A stretch of DNA of 7,981 bases. Origin: Nitrospinota bacterium (GTDB taxonomy: Bacteria > Nitrospinota > Nitrospinia > Nitrospinales > Nitrospinaceae). Position 1 is the stretch's first letter, and every line of letters starts with the position of its first letter. A model generated the notes under the pieces. That model saw nothing but the letters and a program-made list of their open reading frames with translations. It made no database searches and was not told where the DNA came from. A program made the position numbers and the translations under genes. This document shows, in pieces, positions 1-5,753 of the stretch. The stretch lies in assembly GCA_027298165.1 (NCBI GenBank), contig JAPUGN010000086.1:1-7981 (forward strand). Reading direction: 5' to 3'.

Positions 1-1
1 C

Positions 2-250
2 CAAGTGTATGCCAACTGGAAGGACCCTTTGGGGGGAGGGGACGGGATGGTCCGAGTTTCTTTTTCGGTATTTCCCCGAGGCAACATTGCGATGCCGAAA
101 ATTCTGAAAAGTTCCGGTGACGGCAAGCTGGATAATCTGGCGATTCGTGCCATTAAAAACGCGGTTCCCCTACCTCCTTTTCCCAAGGAGATCAAGGAAC
201 CCAATTTACCTTTGATCTTTGAATTTACCTATGTGCCTTCAAAATATTAA
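2..250 (+). CDS. TonB/TolA-type C-terminal domain protein, 3' end only
   Basis: This is the last 82 codons of a gene that begins before the window; the frame is open from the first base, so the true start is not visible. The visible part reads as a TonB-family C-terminal domain: a V-R-V-S-F-S-V-F strand, the hallmark K-S-S-G-D-G-K-L-D-N-L-A-I-R-A-I-K segment, a P-L-P-P-F-P turn and a closing I-F-E-F-T-Y strand. In this family the domain sits in the periplasm at the end of a long linker anchored in the inner membrane and contacts partner proteins at the outer membrane or TolB/Pal. Its position directly upstream of tolB, overlapping it by 20 bases, makes it the likely TolA of this locus. A general TonB cannot be excluded without the N-terminal half, so no symbol is assigned. 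Confidence 0.8.
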   Translation, partial: QVYANWKDPLGGGDGMVRVSFSVFPRGNIAMPKILKSSGDGKLDNLAIRAIKNAVPLPPFPKEIKEPNLPLIFEFTYVPSKY

Positions 251-1574
251 ATACCTGTTGATAGCCATTTGTGTGGCCCTGGTCCTGGGGCTTTCGTCGA
301 ATCCCGCTCAGGCGGAAACGGATATTTTTGTCGAGTTGTCCAAGGAAACCCGAAGCGAGGTGACCATCGCCGTGCCTGGCTTCATGCCTTTGGCTGGGGA
401 GGCTGACGAGGATCTGGCGGAAAAGACCCGCAGTATTCTTGAGAACGATCTAGGTCTGTTCGAACTGTTTGTTCTGGTCAAGCGCAACGCCTACTCCGGG
501 ATCGAGGGAGAAATCCAATCGGGTCGCCTGAATTATGCCGCCTGGAGTGGGCTGGGAGTGCAGTGGCTGATCAAGGGTCAGTACCAGAAAAGTATCTCCG
601 GAGAAAAATATAAGTTCGTGTTTCGCCTGTATGATGTCGTCAACGAGCAATTCCTACTGGGAAAAAGGTATCAGGGCAAGAAGAGTTATATGCGGAAAAT
701 CATGCACCGGTTTGCGGATGAAGTGATGGAACAGTTGACCGGCAAACGGGGCGTCGCCGAAACCCGCCTGGCGTTTTTGTCACCCACCCCGGAAGGGAAG
801 GAAATGTATGCAGTGGATTTCGACGGCGCCAATGTAAAAAAACTGACGAATGAACAATCCATCATCCTGTCCCCGGACTGGTCGCCCGACGGCCGTTCCA
901 TCGTTTATACGTCCTATCAGGACCACAACCCCGATTTGATTTTGCTGAACGCCAGCGGTTCCGGCCGCCGGCCCTTGTTGAAACTGCCGGGGATCAATTC
1001 GGCGCCGGCCTGGTCGCCCGACGGCACCAAAATTTCGCTGGTGCTCAGCAAGGACAGCAATTCGGAAATCTATGTGTTAAACCGGTGGCGCAAACTCATC
1101 CGTTTGACCCGCCACTTCAATATCGACACCTCGCCCACTTGGTCGCCCGACGGCAAAAGGATCGCCTTCACCTCCGACCGGTCAGGGACGGGGCGGCCGC
1201 AAATTTATATCATGGATGCGGAAATCGGCGACCGCGCCGGGGTGATGCGCATCACCTTTCAATCCCGTTACAATGACAATCCCGCGTGGTCGCCGGTTGG
1301 CGATAAAATAGCTTACACTTCGATGGTCAAGGGCAAATTTCAAATTAAAATATACAATCCCGAGACCCGTGAAACCACGGATGTCACCACGGGACCTGGC
1401 AACAAAGAGGAGCCGACCTGGTCGCCCGATGGCCTGTTTTTGGCGTATCGAGTGACGCGGGGCAGGTCCTCTGCCATTCATATCAAGCGTGTCGGAGGCA
1501 GGAAAAGCCGGCAGCTCACCTTTCTCTCTAAAGGCGGCGTGAGCCCGACTTGGTCTCCGTACCCAAAAAAATAA
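231..1574 (+). CDS. tolB: Tol-Pal system beta-propeller protein TolB
   Basis: Periplasmic TolB (447 aa from ATG 231) binds Pal and takes part in the Tol-Pal machinery that maintains the outer membrane and helps it constrict at division. Residues 1-28 form a Sec signal peptide (K7 then a hydrophobic stretch, predicted cleavage after A-Q-A28). Residues about 29-150 are the TolB N-terminal alpha/beta domain. The rest is a six-bladed propeller, with a W-S-P-D-G-type motif once per blade at W217, W261, W304, W353, W397 and W441, spaced 43-49 residues. Blade four reads W-S-P-V-G and the last W-S-P-Y-P. Length is normal for the family. A TTG at 219 in the same frame is an alternative start, but neither start has a close Shine-Dalgarno. 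The 20-base overlap with the upstream gene suggests translational coupling. Confidence 0.97.
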   Translation: MCLQNIKYLLIAICVALVLGLSSNPAQAETDIFVELSKETRSEVTIAVPGFMPLAGEADEDLAEKTRSILENDLGLFELFVLVKRNAYSGIEGEIQSGRLNYAAWSGLGVQWLIKGQYQKSISGEKYKFVFRLYDVVNEQFLLGKRYQGKKSYMRKIMHRFADEVMEQLTGKRGVAETRLAFLSPTPEGKEMYAVDFDGANVKKLTNEQSIILSPDWSPDGRSIVYTSYQDHNPDLILLNASGSGRRPLLKLPGINSAPAWSPDGTKISLVLSKDSNSEIYVLNRWRKLIRLTRHFNIDTSPTWSPDGKRIAFTSDRSGTGRPQIYIMDAEIGDRAGVMRITFQSRYNDNPAWSPVGDKIAYTSMVKGKFQIKIYNPETRETTDVTTGPGNKEEPTWSPDGLFLAYRVTRGRSSAIHIKRVGGRKSRQLTFLSKGGVSPTWSPYPKK

Positions 1575-1593
1575 ATTGATTTTTAAGAAGTTA

Positions 1594-1616
1594 GCCCCAA
1601 GGGTATTGTTTTTTTT
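1594..1616 (+). terminator. Weak hairpin plus T8 tract after tolB
   Basis: Twenty bases after the tolB stop there is a short stem (GCCC at 1594-1597 against GGGT at 1601-1604, including one G-T pair, three-base loop), followed by A-T-T-G and eight consecutive T at 1609-1616. The T-tract is convincing but the stem is short, so this is at best a weak or leaky intrinsic terminator. A strong promoter begins about 38 bases downstream, which fits a transcript boundary between tolB and pal. Confidence 0.35.
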
Positions 1617-1653
1617 ACATTAACTGGTAACATAATGTAGCATTGATTGGGCC

Positions 1654-1683
1654 TTGAAAATCAACCAGCTGTAGTCCTATAAT
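1654..1683 (+). promoter_or_regulatory. Near-consensus sigma-70 promoter for pal
   Basis: A -35 box TTGAAA (1654-1659, 5 of 6 matches to consensus) is followed after 18 bases by a perfect -10 box TATAAT (1678-1683). Transcription would start near 1690, leaving an untranslated leader of about 210 bases before pal. A second perfect TATAAT lies at 1792-1797, but without a well-spaced -35 box. The promoter lies in an AT-rich spacer and points at pal. It implies that pal is expressed independently of, or in addition to, read-through from tolB. Confidence 0.65.
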
Positions 1684-1900
1684 TTTAAAGGTTCAAAAAG
1701 AGCCACTCCGGTTCTTAACCAAAGAGTTTTCAGGTCCGCCGACCTTAAATCTAAAAAAGGCTTATTGGAATTATACCTATTTGGGCAAGTTTATAATTAA
1801 GGGTTCTATCCGGTCCGAACCCGGCCCTTGAATGAGATCGATAAGAATGATGATTGGGAGACTTTAATTAATGATGGTTTTGAATTCAAAAGAGGTAATT
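1684..1900 (+). promoter_or_regulatory. Long pal 5' leader with small hairpins
   Basis: No credible gene lies in this stretch. It holds several short inverted repeats: GGTT/AACC at 1710-1713 and 1717-1720 (3-base loop); AGGTC/GACCT at 1732-1736 and 1741-1745 (CGCC loop); and GGGTTC/GAACCC at 1801-1806 and 1817-1822 (10-base loop), with an alternative AAGGG/CCCTT pairing at 1799-1803 and 1825-1829. The motif TATAAT-(T)-TAA-(A/G)GGTTC occurs twice in similar form, from 1678 and from 1792. I recognise no known riboswitch or protein-binding leader. It may only be an unusually long untranslated region. Confidence 0.35.
1890..1896 (+). promoter_or_regulatory. Ribosome binding site fixing the pal start
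   Basis: AAGAGGT at 1890-1896 lies four bases before ATG 1901. The in-frame ATGs at 1871 and 1874 have no purine-rich site ahead of them, and using them would push the hydrophobic signal sequence ten residues inward. ATG 1901 is therefore preferred. Confidence 0.6.
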
Positions 1901-2698
1901 ATGATTAAAAACAAGAACAGCATGCATTCCAATTTGTTTTTTGGGACGGTTTTGTTTTTGGGATTTCTCCTGATGTGGGGTTGTTCCAAGAATGTGGCCC
2001 CCCCGGAAATAGAAGAACCGCCGGCCCCGGTGGTGGAACAGATTCCCGAACCTACCCCTGAAGAGGCTCTCCCTGAGTCCGTCCAGGAAGAAGGTTTTGG
2101 AATTGCGGAAGATGATTCCGGAATCCAGGAGGGCGGATTCGTCGATGTCGAGCCCGAGCCGATTGAAGAAATTGCCGAGGTGATCCCGGAACCCGAACCT
2201 GTCCAGGAATTTGTCCCGGGATCCGAACCGATCGAAACTGCCATGGCAGAACCGGTAGAGGAAGTGCAGGAGGAGCCTCAAGTCATGCAAATGCAGGATG
2301 AGGTGTTTGCCGCACCGGAAACGGAACCCGTGCAGGAAGCTCGAGTCCTTCCTTTCCAGGATGAAACGCAATTGCAGGACGTTCATTTTGAGTACGACCA
2401 AGACAGTTTGGACAGTAAGACCAAAGTTATCCTTCGGTCCAATGCGGATTGGTTGAAACAAAACCCCAATGCCCGGGTGGAAATTCAGGGGCACGCCGAT
2501 GAACGTGGCTCAAACAATTACAACCTGGGTCTCGGCGAACGCCGTGCTTTGCAAACCAAGAAATTCCTGATCGCTGTGGGTGTGGATGAAAGCCGGCTGT
2601 ATACCATCAGCTATGGGGAGGAGAAACCCTTCTGTTTTCAAAGCAATGAAAACTGCTGGTGGGAAAATCGGCGAGCGCATTTCACAGTTGCTGATTAA
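1901..2698 (+). CDS. pal: Peptidoglycan-associated lipoprotein Pal
   Basis: Pal (265 aa) is an outer-membrane lipoprotein whose OmpA-like domain grips peptidoglycan and interacts with TolB/TolA. Residues 1-27 are a lipoprotein signal peptide with a poor lipobox, L-M-W-G-C; C28 would be the lipidated residue. Residues 29-157 form a Pro/Glu-rich acidic linker, with no Lys or Arg between K30 and R148, far longer than in E. coli Pal. The OmpA domain runs from about L158 to the end. It shows the F-E-Y-D start, the G197-H-A-D-E-R-G peptidoglycan loop, the N-Y-N-L-G-L-G-E-R-R-A helix, the S-Y-G-E-E-K-P-F strand and a final N-R-R-A-H-F. C245 and C252 flank the last loop and could form a disulfide. 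It lies downstream of tolB as expected, but behind its own promoter and ahead of a strong terminator. Confidence 0.95.
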   Translation: MIKNKNSMHSNLFFGTVLFLGFLLMWGCSKNVAPPEIEEPPAPVVEQIPEPTPEEALPESVQEEGFGIAEDDSGIQEGGFVDVEPEPIEEIAEVIPEPEPVQEFVPGSEPIETAMAEPVEEVQEEPQVMQMQDEVFAAPETEPVQEARVLPFQDETQLQDVHFEYDQDSLDSKTKVILRSNADWLKQNPNARVEIQGHADERGSNNYNLGLGERRALQTKKFLIAVGVDESRLYTISYGEEKPFCFQSNENCWWENRRAHFTVAD

Positions 2699-2737
2699 TC
2701 GACAGTTTTAGCAGTGTCAGGGAAATAGTTCATAAGG

Positions 2738-2777
2738 AGCGGCCGCAACAGGGTATACTTGTTGCGGCTGTTTTTTT
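2738..2777 (+). terminator. Strong intrinsic terminator after pal
   Basis: GCCGCAACA (2742-2750) pairs perfectly with TGTTGCGGC (2760-2768) around a nine-base loop. The outer bases 2740-2741 extend the stem through one G-T and one C-G pair. Seven T follow at 2771-2777. This is a classic rho-independent terminator about 40 bases after the pal stop. It separates pal from the coiled-coil gene that follows. Confidence 0.9.
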
Positions 2778-2781
2778 ATGT

Positions 2782-2816
2782 CGGGCCTCCTGCGTGGGCC
2801 CGCAAATCATATTTGC
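2782..2816 (+). repeat. Two adjacent inverted repeats upstream of the coiled-coil gene
   Basis: CGGGCC (2782-2787) and GGCCCG (2797-2802) form one dyad with a nine-base spacer. Immediately next to it, GCAAAT-CAT-ATTTGC (2802-2816) is a perfect 6+3+6 inverted repeat ending 33 bases before ATG 2850. The second has the size and symmetry of a binding site for a dimeric repressor, but no clear -35/-10 pair could be placed beside it. A small RNA hairpin is equally possible. Confidence 0.4.
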
Positions 2817-2849
2817 CAGTCCGTTCTTCAATAGCATCAGGGAAAAACC

Positions 2850-4139
2850 ATGAGAATAAAAGCCGTTACTGCATCCTGTATCGTGTGTGTTTGCCTGGTT
2901 TTGTCGGGCTCCGAAGCGTTCGCTCAATTATTTGGGAGCGATAACAATAAATGGGAAAGGATTTTGCTGGAAATCAAAAAACTCAATACCCGGATTGTCG
3001 AGAATGTGATTCCCCAATTCGACAGCATCAATTCGGACATCAAAAAAATTAAAATCGAAATCGGCCGGGTCAAAGCGGAGGTTCGAAATGTCCAGTCGGG
3101 AAATAATAACCTGAGCCAGCAAATGGACATCTTGTCGAATGTGATACCGGGGATTCAGAGATCCATGGAGCAGAGCCAGGTGCAGGTCATGCAACAGATT
3201 CAGGCCTTGGGCAAACGCCTGGAACAACTCAGAGCGAAAATCAAGGCGGAGCAGGCCCAGCAATCCAGCAACCAGCAGGCGCAGTTGAATGCGATCAAAC
3301 AGGAGGTCGGCACCCAACTTCAGAGCTTGAAAGGCGGTATGGCCAAGGACATGGAGCGGATCGCCAAACTCAACCAGAATTCCTTCCAGGAGTTGATCAA
3401 AAGCAATGAACAGCACCTGAGCCATCAAAACGCCCAGATGGGGAAATCCATTGCCGTGATTACGGAAATCGTGAAGGGAGGTACCAAAACCAGCGAGGCG
3501 CTGGCCGTTCTGCAAACCGGGCAGGTCGAAAACAGCAAAGCCCGGAGCGAGCAAAATAAAAAAATCATCGACATTCTTTCCAAAAGCCTGAAGGAACAGG
3601 AAGCTGCCGCCACCAAGATAGACACTCTCGGCGGCCACCAGACCAAGTCCGCTGAAAACGTCCAGTATGCCCGGGAAACCATGGTGGCTCTCAAGGGCAT
3701 TCTGGATAAACGGCTGGCGGAGATCGACAAAACCCTGCAGGCGCAAAACGATCAGGCCATGCAGAACGCCGATTTGATCAAACAAAACCTGCAGGTCACA
3801 GATCAGAAAATCAACAAGCTGGCCGAAGGCTTGCAGTCCATTCACAACCAAGGAGTCGGTACCAACCAATCGGTGTTGACCAGCGCTAGCGACGTGAACC
3901 AGAAAATCGCCGAAAGCCGGGCCGAGGTCAAGGTGACCAGCAAAAAAATCACCAAACTCATCGAAATCCTGAAAGTCATTGCCGAGGAGCAGGGTAAGCT
4001 GGAGCAACTTCTTGCTTCGCAGGGTGGCAAGGGCGGCAACAAAAAACTGATGGATGCCTTGGCGGATCTGAAGCGCAAAGCCAACGTTAATTTAGCCCGA
4101 AGCGATAGAATTTTGAAAAAATTGAAAGGTTCCAAGTAA
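2850..4139 (+). CDS. Exported, Q-rich, almost fully coiled-coil protein of unknown function
   Basis: I do not recognise a named family for this 429-aa protein. Residues 1-25 look like a Sec signal peptide (R2, K4, a hydrophobic stretch with three Cys, cleavage after A-F-A25), so it should be periplasmic or surface-associated. The mature chain is almost entirely predicted helix with heptad spacing of I, L and V and many Q, K, E and N. It has only two prolines, each in an N-V-I-P motif (52-55 and 97-100, 45 residues apart). A second degenerate repeat aligns residues 315-331 with 361-377, 46 residues apart (V-T-x-x-K-I-x-K-L-x-E-x-L-x-x-I). The C-terminal end is basic. AGGGA at 2839-2843 supports ATG 2850. 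It occupies the cpoB/ybgF position after pal, but no TPR domain is visible and a terminator intervenes. It is 32 bases from ispD and probably co-transcribed with it. Confidence 0.75.
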   Translation: MRIKAVTASCIVCVCLVLSGSEAFAQLFGSDNNKWERILLEIKKLNTRIVENVIPQFDSINSDIKKIKIEIGRVKAEVRNVQSGNNNLSQQMDILSNVIPGIQRSMEQSQVQVMQQIQALGKRLEQLRAKIKAEQAQQSSNQQAQLNAIKQEVGTQLQSLKGGMAKDMERIAKLNQNSFQELIKSNEQHLSHQNAQMGKSIAVITEIVKGGTKTSEALAVLQTGQVENSKARSEQNKKIIDILSKSLKEQEAAATKIDTLGGHQTKSAENVQYARETMVALKGILDKRLAEIDKTLQAQNDQAMQNADLIKQNLQVTDQKINKLAEGLQSIHNQGVGTNQSVLTSASDVNQKIAESRAEVKVTSKKITKLIEILKVIAEEQGKLEQLLASQGGKGGNKKLMDALADLKRKANVNLARSDRILKKLKGSK

Positions 4140-4171
4140 CCGCCGGAATTCTCTCCAAGGATAGCCTGCTT

Positions 4172-4891
4172 ATGAAAGTGTCGGCCATCATACCCGCTGC
4201 CGGACTGGGGCTCCGGATGGGCTCCGATATTCCCAAACAGTTTTTACTCCTGGACGGCAAACCCATTCTCCATCACACGCTGTCCGTGCTGGAGCAATGT
4301 TCCGCTGTCGACGAAATCATCCTGGTGATGTCGGAGAGTGAAGTCGAGCCGACTCGCAAACAGATGGCGGACGCTCACCCCAAAGTGGCGAAGGTCATCG
4401 TTGGTGGGAAGGAGCGTCAGGACTCCGTCGGCAACGGCTTGCAGAGTCTGGATCCTGCGACCGATATCGTGATCGTGCATGACGGCGTTCGCCCGTTCGT
4501 TTCGCCGGACCTGATCAACTTAACCATCGAAGCCGCCCGTGAATGGGGAGCGGCGATCACCGCGATTCCCATGACCGACACGATCAAAAAAGTGAATGCC
4601 GAGGGGCGGGTCGAGCACACGGTTGATCGCGCAGGTCTGTGGCGCGTTCAAACGCCGCAAACCTTTCGAATCTCTCTCTTGAAGGAGGCCTTTGCCAAGG
4701 CGCGGGCCGATGGTTTCTATGGCACCGATGAAGGGGCGTTGATTGAATACCTGGGCAAGGAAGTGAAAGTGGTTGCCGGCTCGGAGTTCAATATCAAAAT
4801 AACCCAAACCGAAGACCTGGCGCTGGCGGAAACCATCGCCGCCCAGGTGAAAGCCGCGGGTTCCGGAGCGCGGGCCGGGAGTCTCTCATGA
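4172..4891 (+). CDS. ispD: 2-C-methyl-D-erythritol 4-phosphate cytidylyltransferase (IspD)
   Basis: IspD is a cytosolic enzyme that joins CTP and 2-C-methyl-D-erythritol 4-phosphate to give CDP-methylerythritol, the third step of the MEP isoprenoid pathway. At 239 aa it has normal family length and all signature motifs: P8-A-A-G-L-G-L-R15-M-G with P21-K22-Q-F (CTP-binding loop, with R15 and K22 matching the catalytic Arg and Lys), G78-G-K-E-R-Q-D-S-V, H103-D-G-V-R-P-F, then D-T-I-K-K, V-D-R-A-G-L-W and T-P-Q-T-F, T-D-E-G-A-L-I-E-Y, and a final N-I-K-I-T-Q-T-E-D-L-A-L-A. AAGGA at 4156-4160 lies eleven bases before ATG 4172. No ispF follows; the next gene is a small membrane protein whose ATG overlaps the ispD stop. 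Confidence 0.98.
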   Translation: MKVSAIIPAAGLGLRMGSDIPKQFLLLDGKPILHHTLSVLEQCSAVDEIILVMSESEVEPTRKQMADAHPKVAKVIVGGKERQDSVGNGLQSLDPATDIVIVHDGVRPFVSPDLINLTIEAAREWGAAITAIPMTDTIKKVNAEGRVEHTVDRAGLWRVQTPQTFRISLLKEAFAKARADGFYGTDEGALIEYLGKEVKVVAGSEFNIKITQTEDLALAETIAAQVKAAGSGARAGSLS

Positions 4892-5145
4892 TCAAGAATA
4901 TCCTGGTTCTGGTGGCCGGTCTTCTCAGCCTGGTGTATCTGTTGAACCCCACCGCCGGCGTGTTTGAACTGATTCCCGACAATCTGCCCATCGTCGGTAA
5001 CCTCGACGAGGCGGCGGCCTGCGCCATCATTCTGGCGGCGTTCCGCTATTACGGTATCGACCTGACCTCCTTTCTCGGCCGTGGAGTGAAAAACCGCTCT
5101 AAATCGTCCGACGGGAAAGAGGATCCGAAATCCCCGCCTTCCTGA
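4888..5145 (+). CDS. Small DUF1232/YkvA-like membrane protein
   Basis: This 85-aa protein starts within the ispD stop (ATGA overlap, 4888-4891) and has GGGAG at 4877-4881 six bases upstream, so translation is probably coupled to ispD. Residues 5-19 form a hydrophobic membrane segment. Residues 20-41 read N-P-T-A-G-V-F-E-L-I-P-D-N-L-P-I-V-G-N-L-D-E, which matches the core I-P-D-x-(I/L)-P-x-x-G-x-L-D-(D/E) signature of DUF1232 (YkvA family). A second hydrophobic stretch follows at about 42-52. The tail (from about residue 66) is polar and rich in K, S and P, and likely cytoplasmic or disordered. The function of the family is not established. Its coupling to ispD may be only positional. Confidence 0.75.
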   Translation: MIKNILVLVAGLLSLVYLLNPTAGVFELIPDNLPIVGNLDEAAACAIILAAFRYYGIDLTSFLGRGVKNRSKSSDGKEDPKSPPS

Positions 5146-5245
5146 AAAAATTCTTACTCCCTCACCCCTTTCCCGGCATCTAACCTTTGTGATGCGCTGG
5201 TCCCTAATCAAATTTGTCTTTAAAACCCTGATCCGCCAATTGCTT

Positions 5246-5253
5246 GGAAGGAG
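5246..5253 (+). promoter_or_regulatory. Strong Shine-Dalgarno deciding the peroxiredoxin start
   Basis: GGAAGGAG at 5246-5253 is a near-perfect ribosome binding site seven bases before ATG 5261. It rules against the longer in-frame reading from 5189, which would add a basic-hydrophobic 24-residue extension absent from the family. The rest of the 115-base gap from 5146 shows no convincing promoter or hairpin. Confidence 0.85.
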
Positions 5254-5260
5254 AATTGCC

Positions 5261-5698
5261 ATGTTGGAAGTAGGTAGCGAAGCGCCTGATTTTCTGGTCA
5301 ACGACCACAATGGAAACCGGGTCACGTTGAAGGATTTACGAGGAAAAAAAATCATCCTTTGGTTTTACCCGAAAGCCGACACCCCCGGTTGCACCATGGA
5401 GGGTAAGGGATTTCGGGATGATTACGCAAAGTTTCAGGAAAAAGGCACCGTGATTCTGGGCGTCAGCCTGGACAACGAGGCCGAGAACAAAGCCTTCGCG
5501 GAAAAATTCGATTTTCCCTATCCCCTGCTGTGCGACGTCGGTCGGGAAATCGCGATGGCCTATCACGCCATTCAAAGCAAGGACGACGCCTACGCCTCCC
5601 GCATTTCTTATGTGATCGGCGAAGACGGAAAAATCCAGGAAGCCATCGAAAAGGTGGACACCGCATCCCATTCCAAAGACCTCTGCTCCCGCCTGTAA
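5261..5698 (+). CDS. bcp: Thioredoxin-dependent peroxiredoxin, Bcp/PrxQ type
   Basis: A cytosolic thiol peroxidase of 145 aa that reduces hydrogen and organic peroxides. The thioredoxin fold starts with G5-S-E-A-P-D-F and L-R-G-K-K-I-I-L-W-F-Y-P-K. The active site is T41-P-G-C44-T, with C44 as peroxidatic cysteine and R114 as the conserved arginine stabilising it. Members such as E. coli Bcp have a resolving cysteine five residues after the peroxidatic one. Here that position is K49, so the enzyme is not of that helix-2 type. C91 (P-L-L-C-D) and C142, three residues from the end, are the only other cysteines. It may work as a 1-Cys enzyme or use one of these. It lies 115 bases after the DUF1232 gene and may be transcribed separately. 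Confidence 0.93.
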   Translation: MLEVGSEAPDFLVNDHNGNRVTLKDLRGKKIILWFYPKADTPGCTMEGKGFRDDYAKFQEKGTVILGVSLDNEAENKAFAEKFDFPYPLLCDVGREIAMAYHAIQSKDDAYASRISYVIGEDGKIQEAIEKVDTASHSKDLCSRL

Positions 5699-5729
5699 AG
5701 GCCGGTCGGACGATAAATGTGACCTCTGG

Positions 5730-5753
5730 CCCGGCGGGTCTTGACCTGCCGGG
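5730..5753 (+). repeat. Long inverted repeat overlapping a -35 box
   Basis: The left arm CCCGGCGGGTC (5730-5740) and right arm GACCTGCCGGG (5743-5753) are reverse complements over 11 bases with one mismatch (pairable as G-T in RNA), separated by TT. It lies 31 bases after the bcp stop. As RNA it would fold into a very stable hairpin. No T-tract follows, only a T-rich stretch (TATTATTCTGATTTT from 5764), so it is a poor intrinsic terminator. Because TTGACC inside the right half serves as a likely -35 box, it is equally readable as an operator for the next gene. Confidence 0.65.

Noticed and set aside
1801..1829. tRNA T-arm-like string in the pal leader (GGGTTC...GAACCC)
   Set aside because: The loop is ten bases with no T-arm consensus, and no acceptor, D or anticodon arm can be built around it.
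1864..2494. Two overlapping minus-strand open frames opposite the pal linker
   Set aside because: They are low-complexity (Ser/Gly or Arg/Phe/His-rich) shadows of the repetitive Pro/Glu codons of pal.
2928..4007. 359-codon open frame on the minus strand opposite the coiled-coil gene
   Set aside because: Leu/Phe/Asp-rich translation is the mirror of Q/K/E heptads on the plus strand; no motif, no ribosome binding site, and the plus-strand gene has a clear signal peptide and site.
5189..5260. N-terminal extension of the peroxiredoxin with a basic-hydrophobic segment
   Set aside because: A near-perfect Shine-Dalgarno at 5246-5253 precedes ATG 5261, and the family begins at that point.
4717..5355. 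Minus-strand open frame spanning the ispD end and the DUF1232 gene
   Set aside because: It covers two coupled plus-strand genes with clear motifs and shows no recognisable domain.
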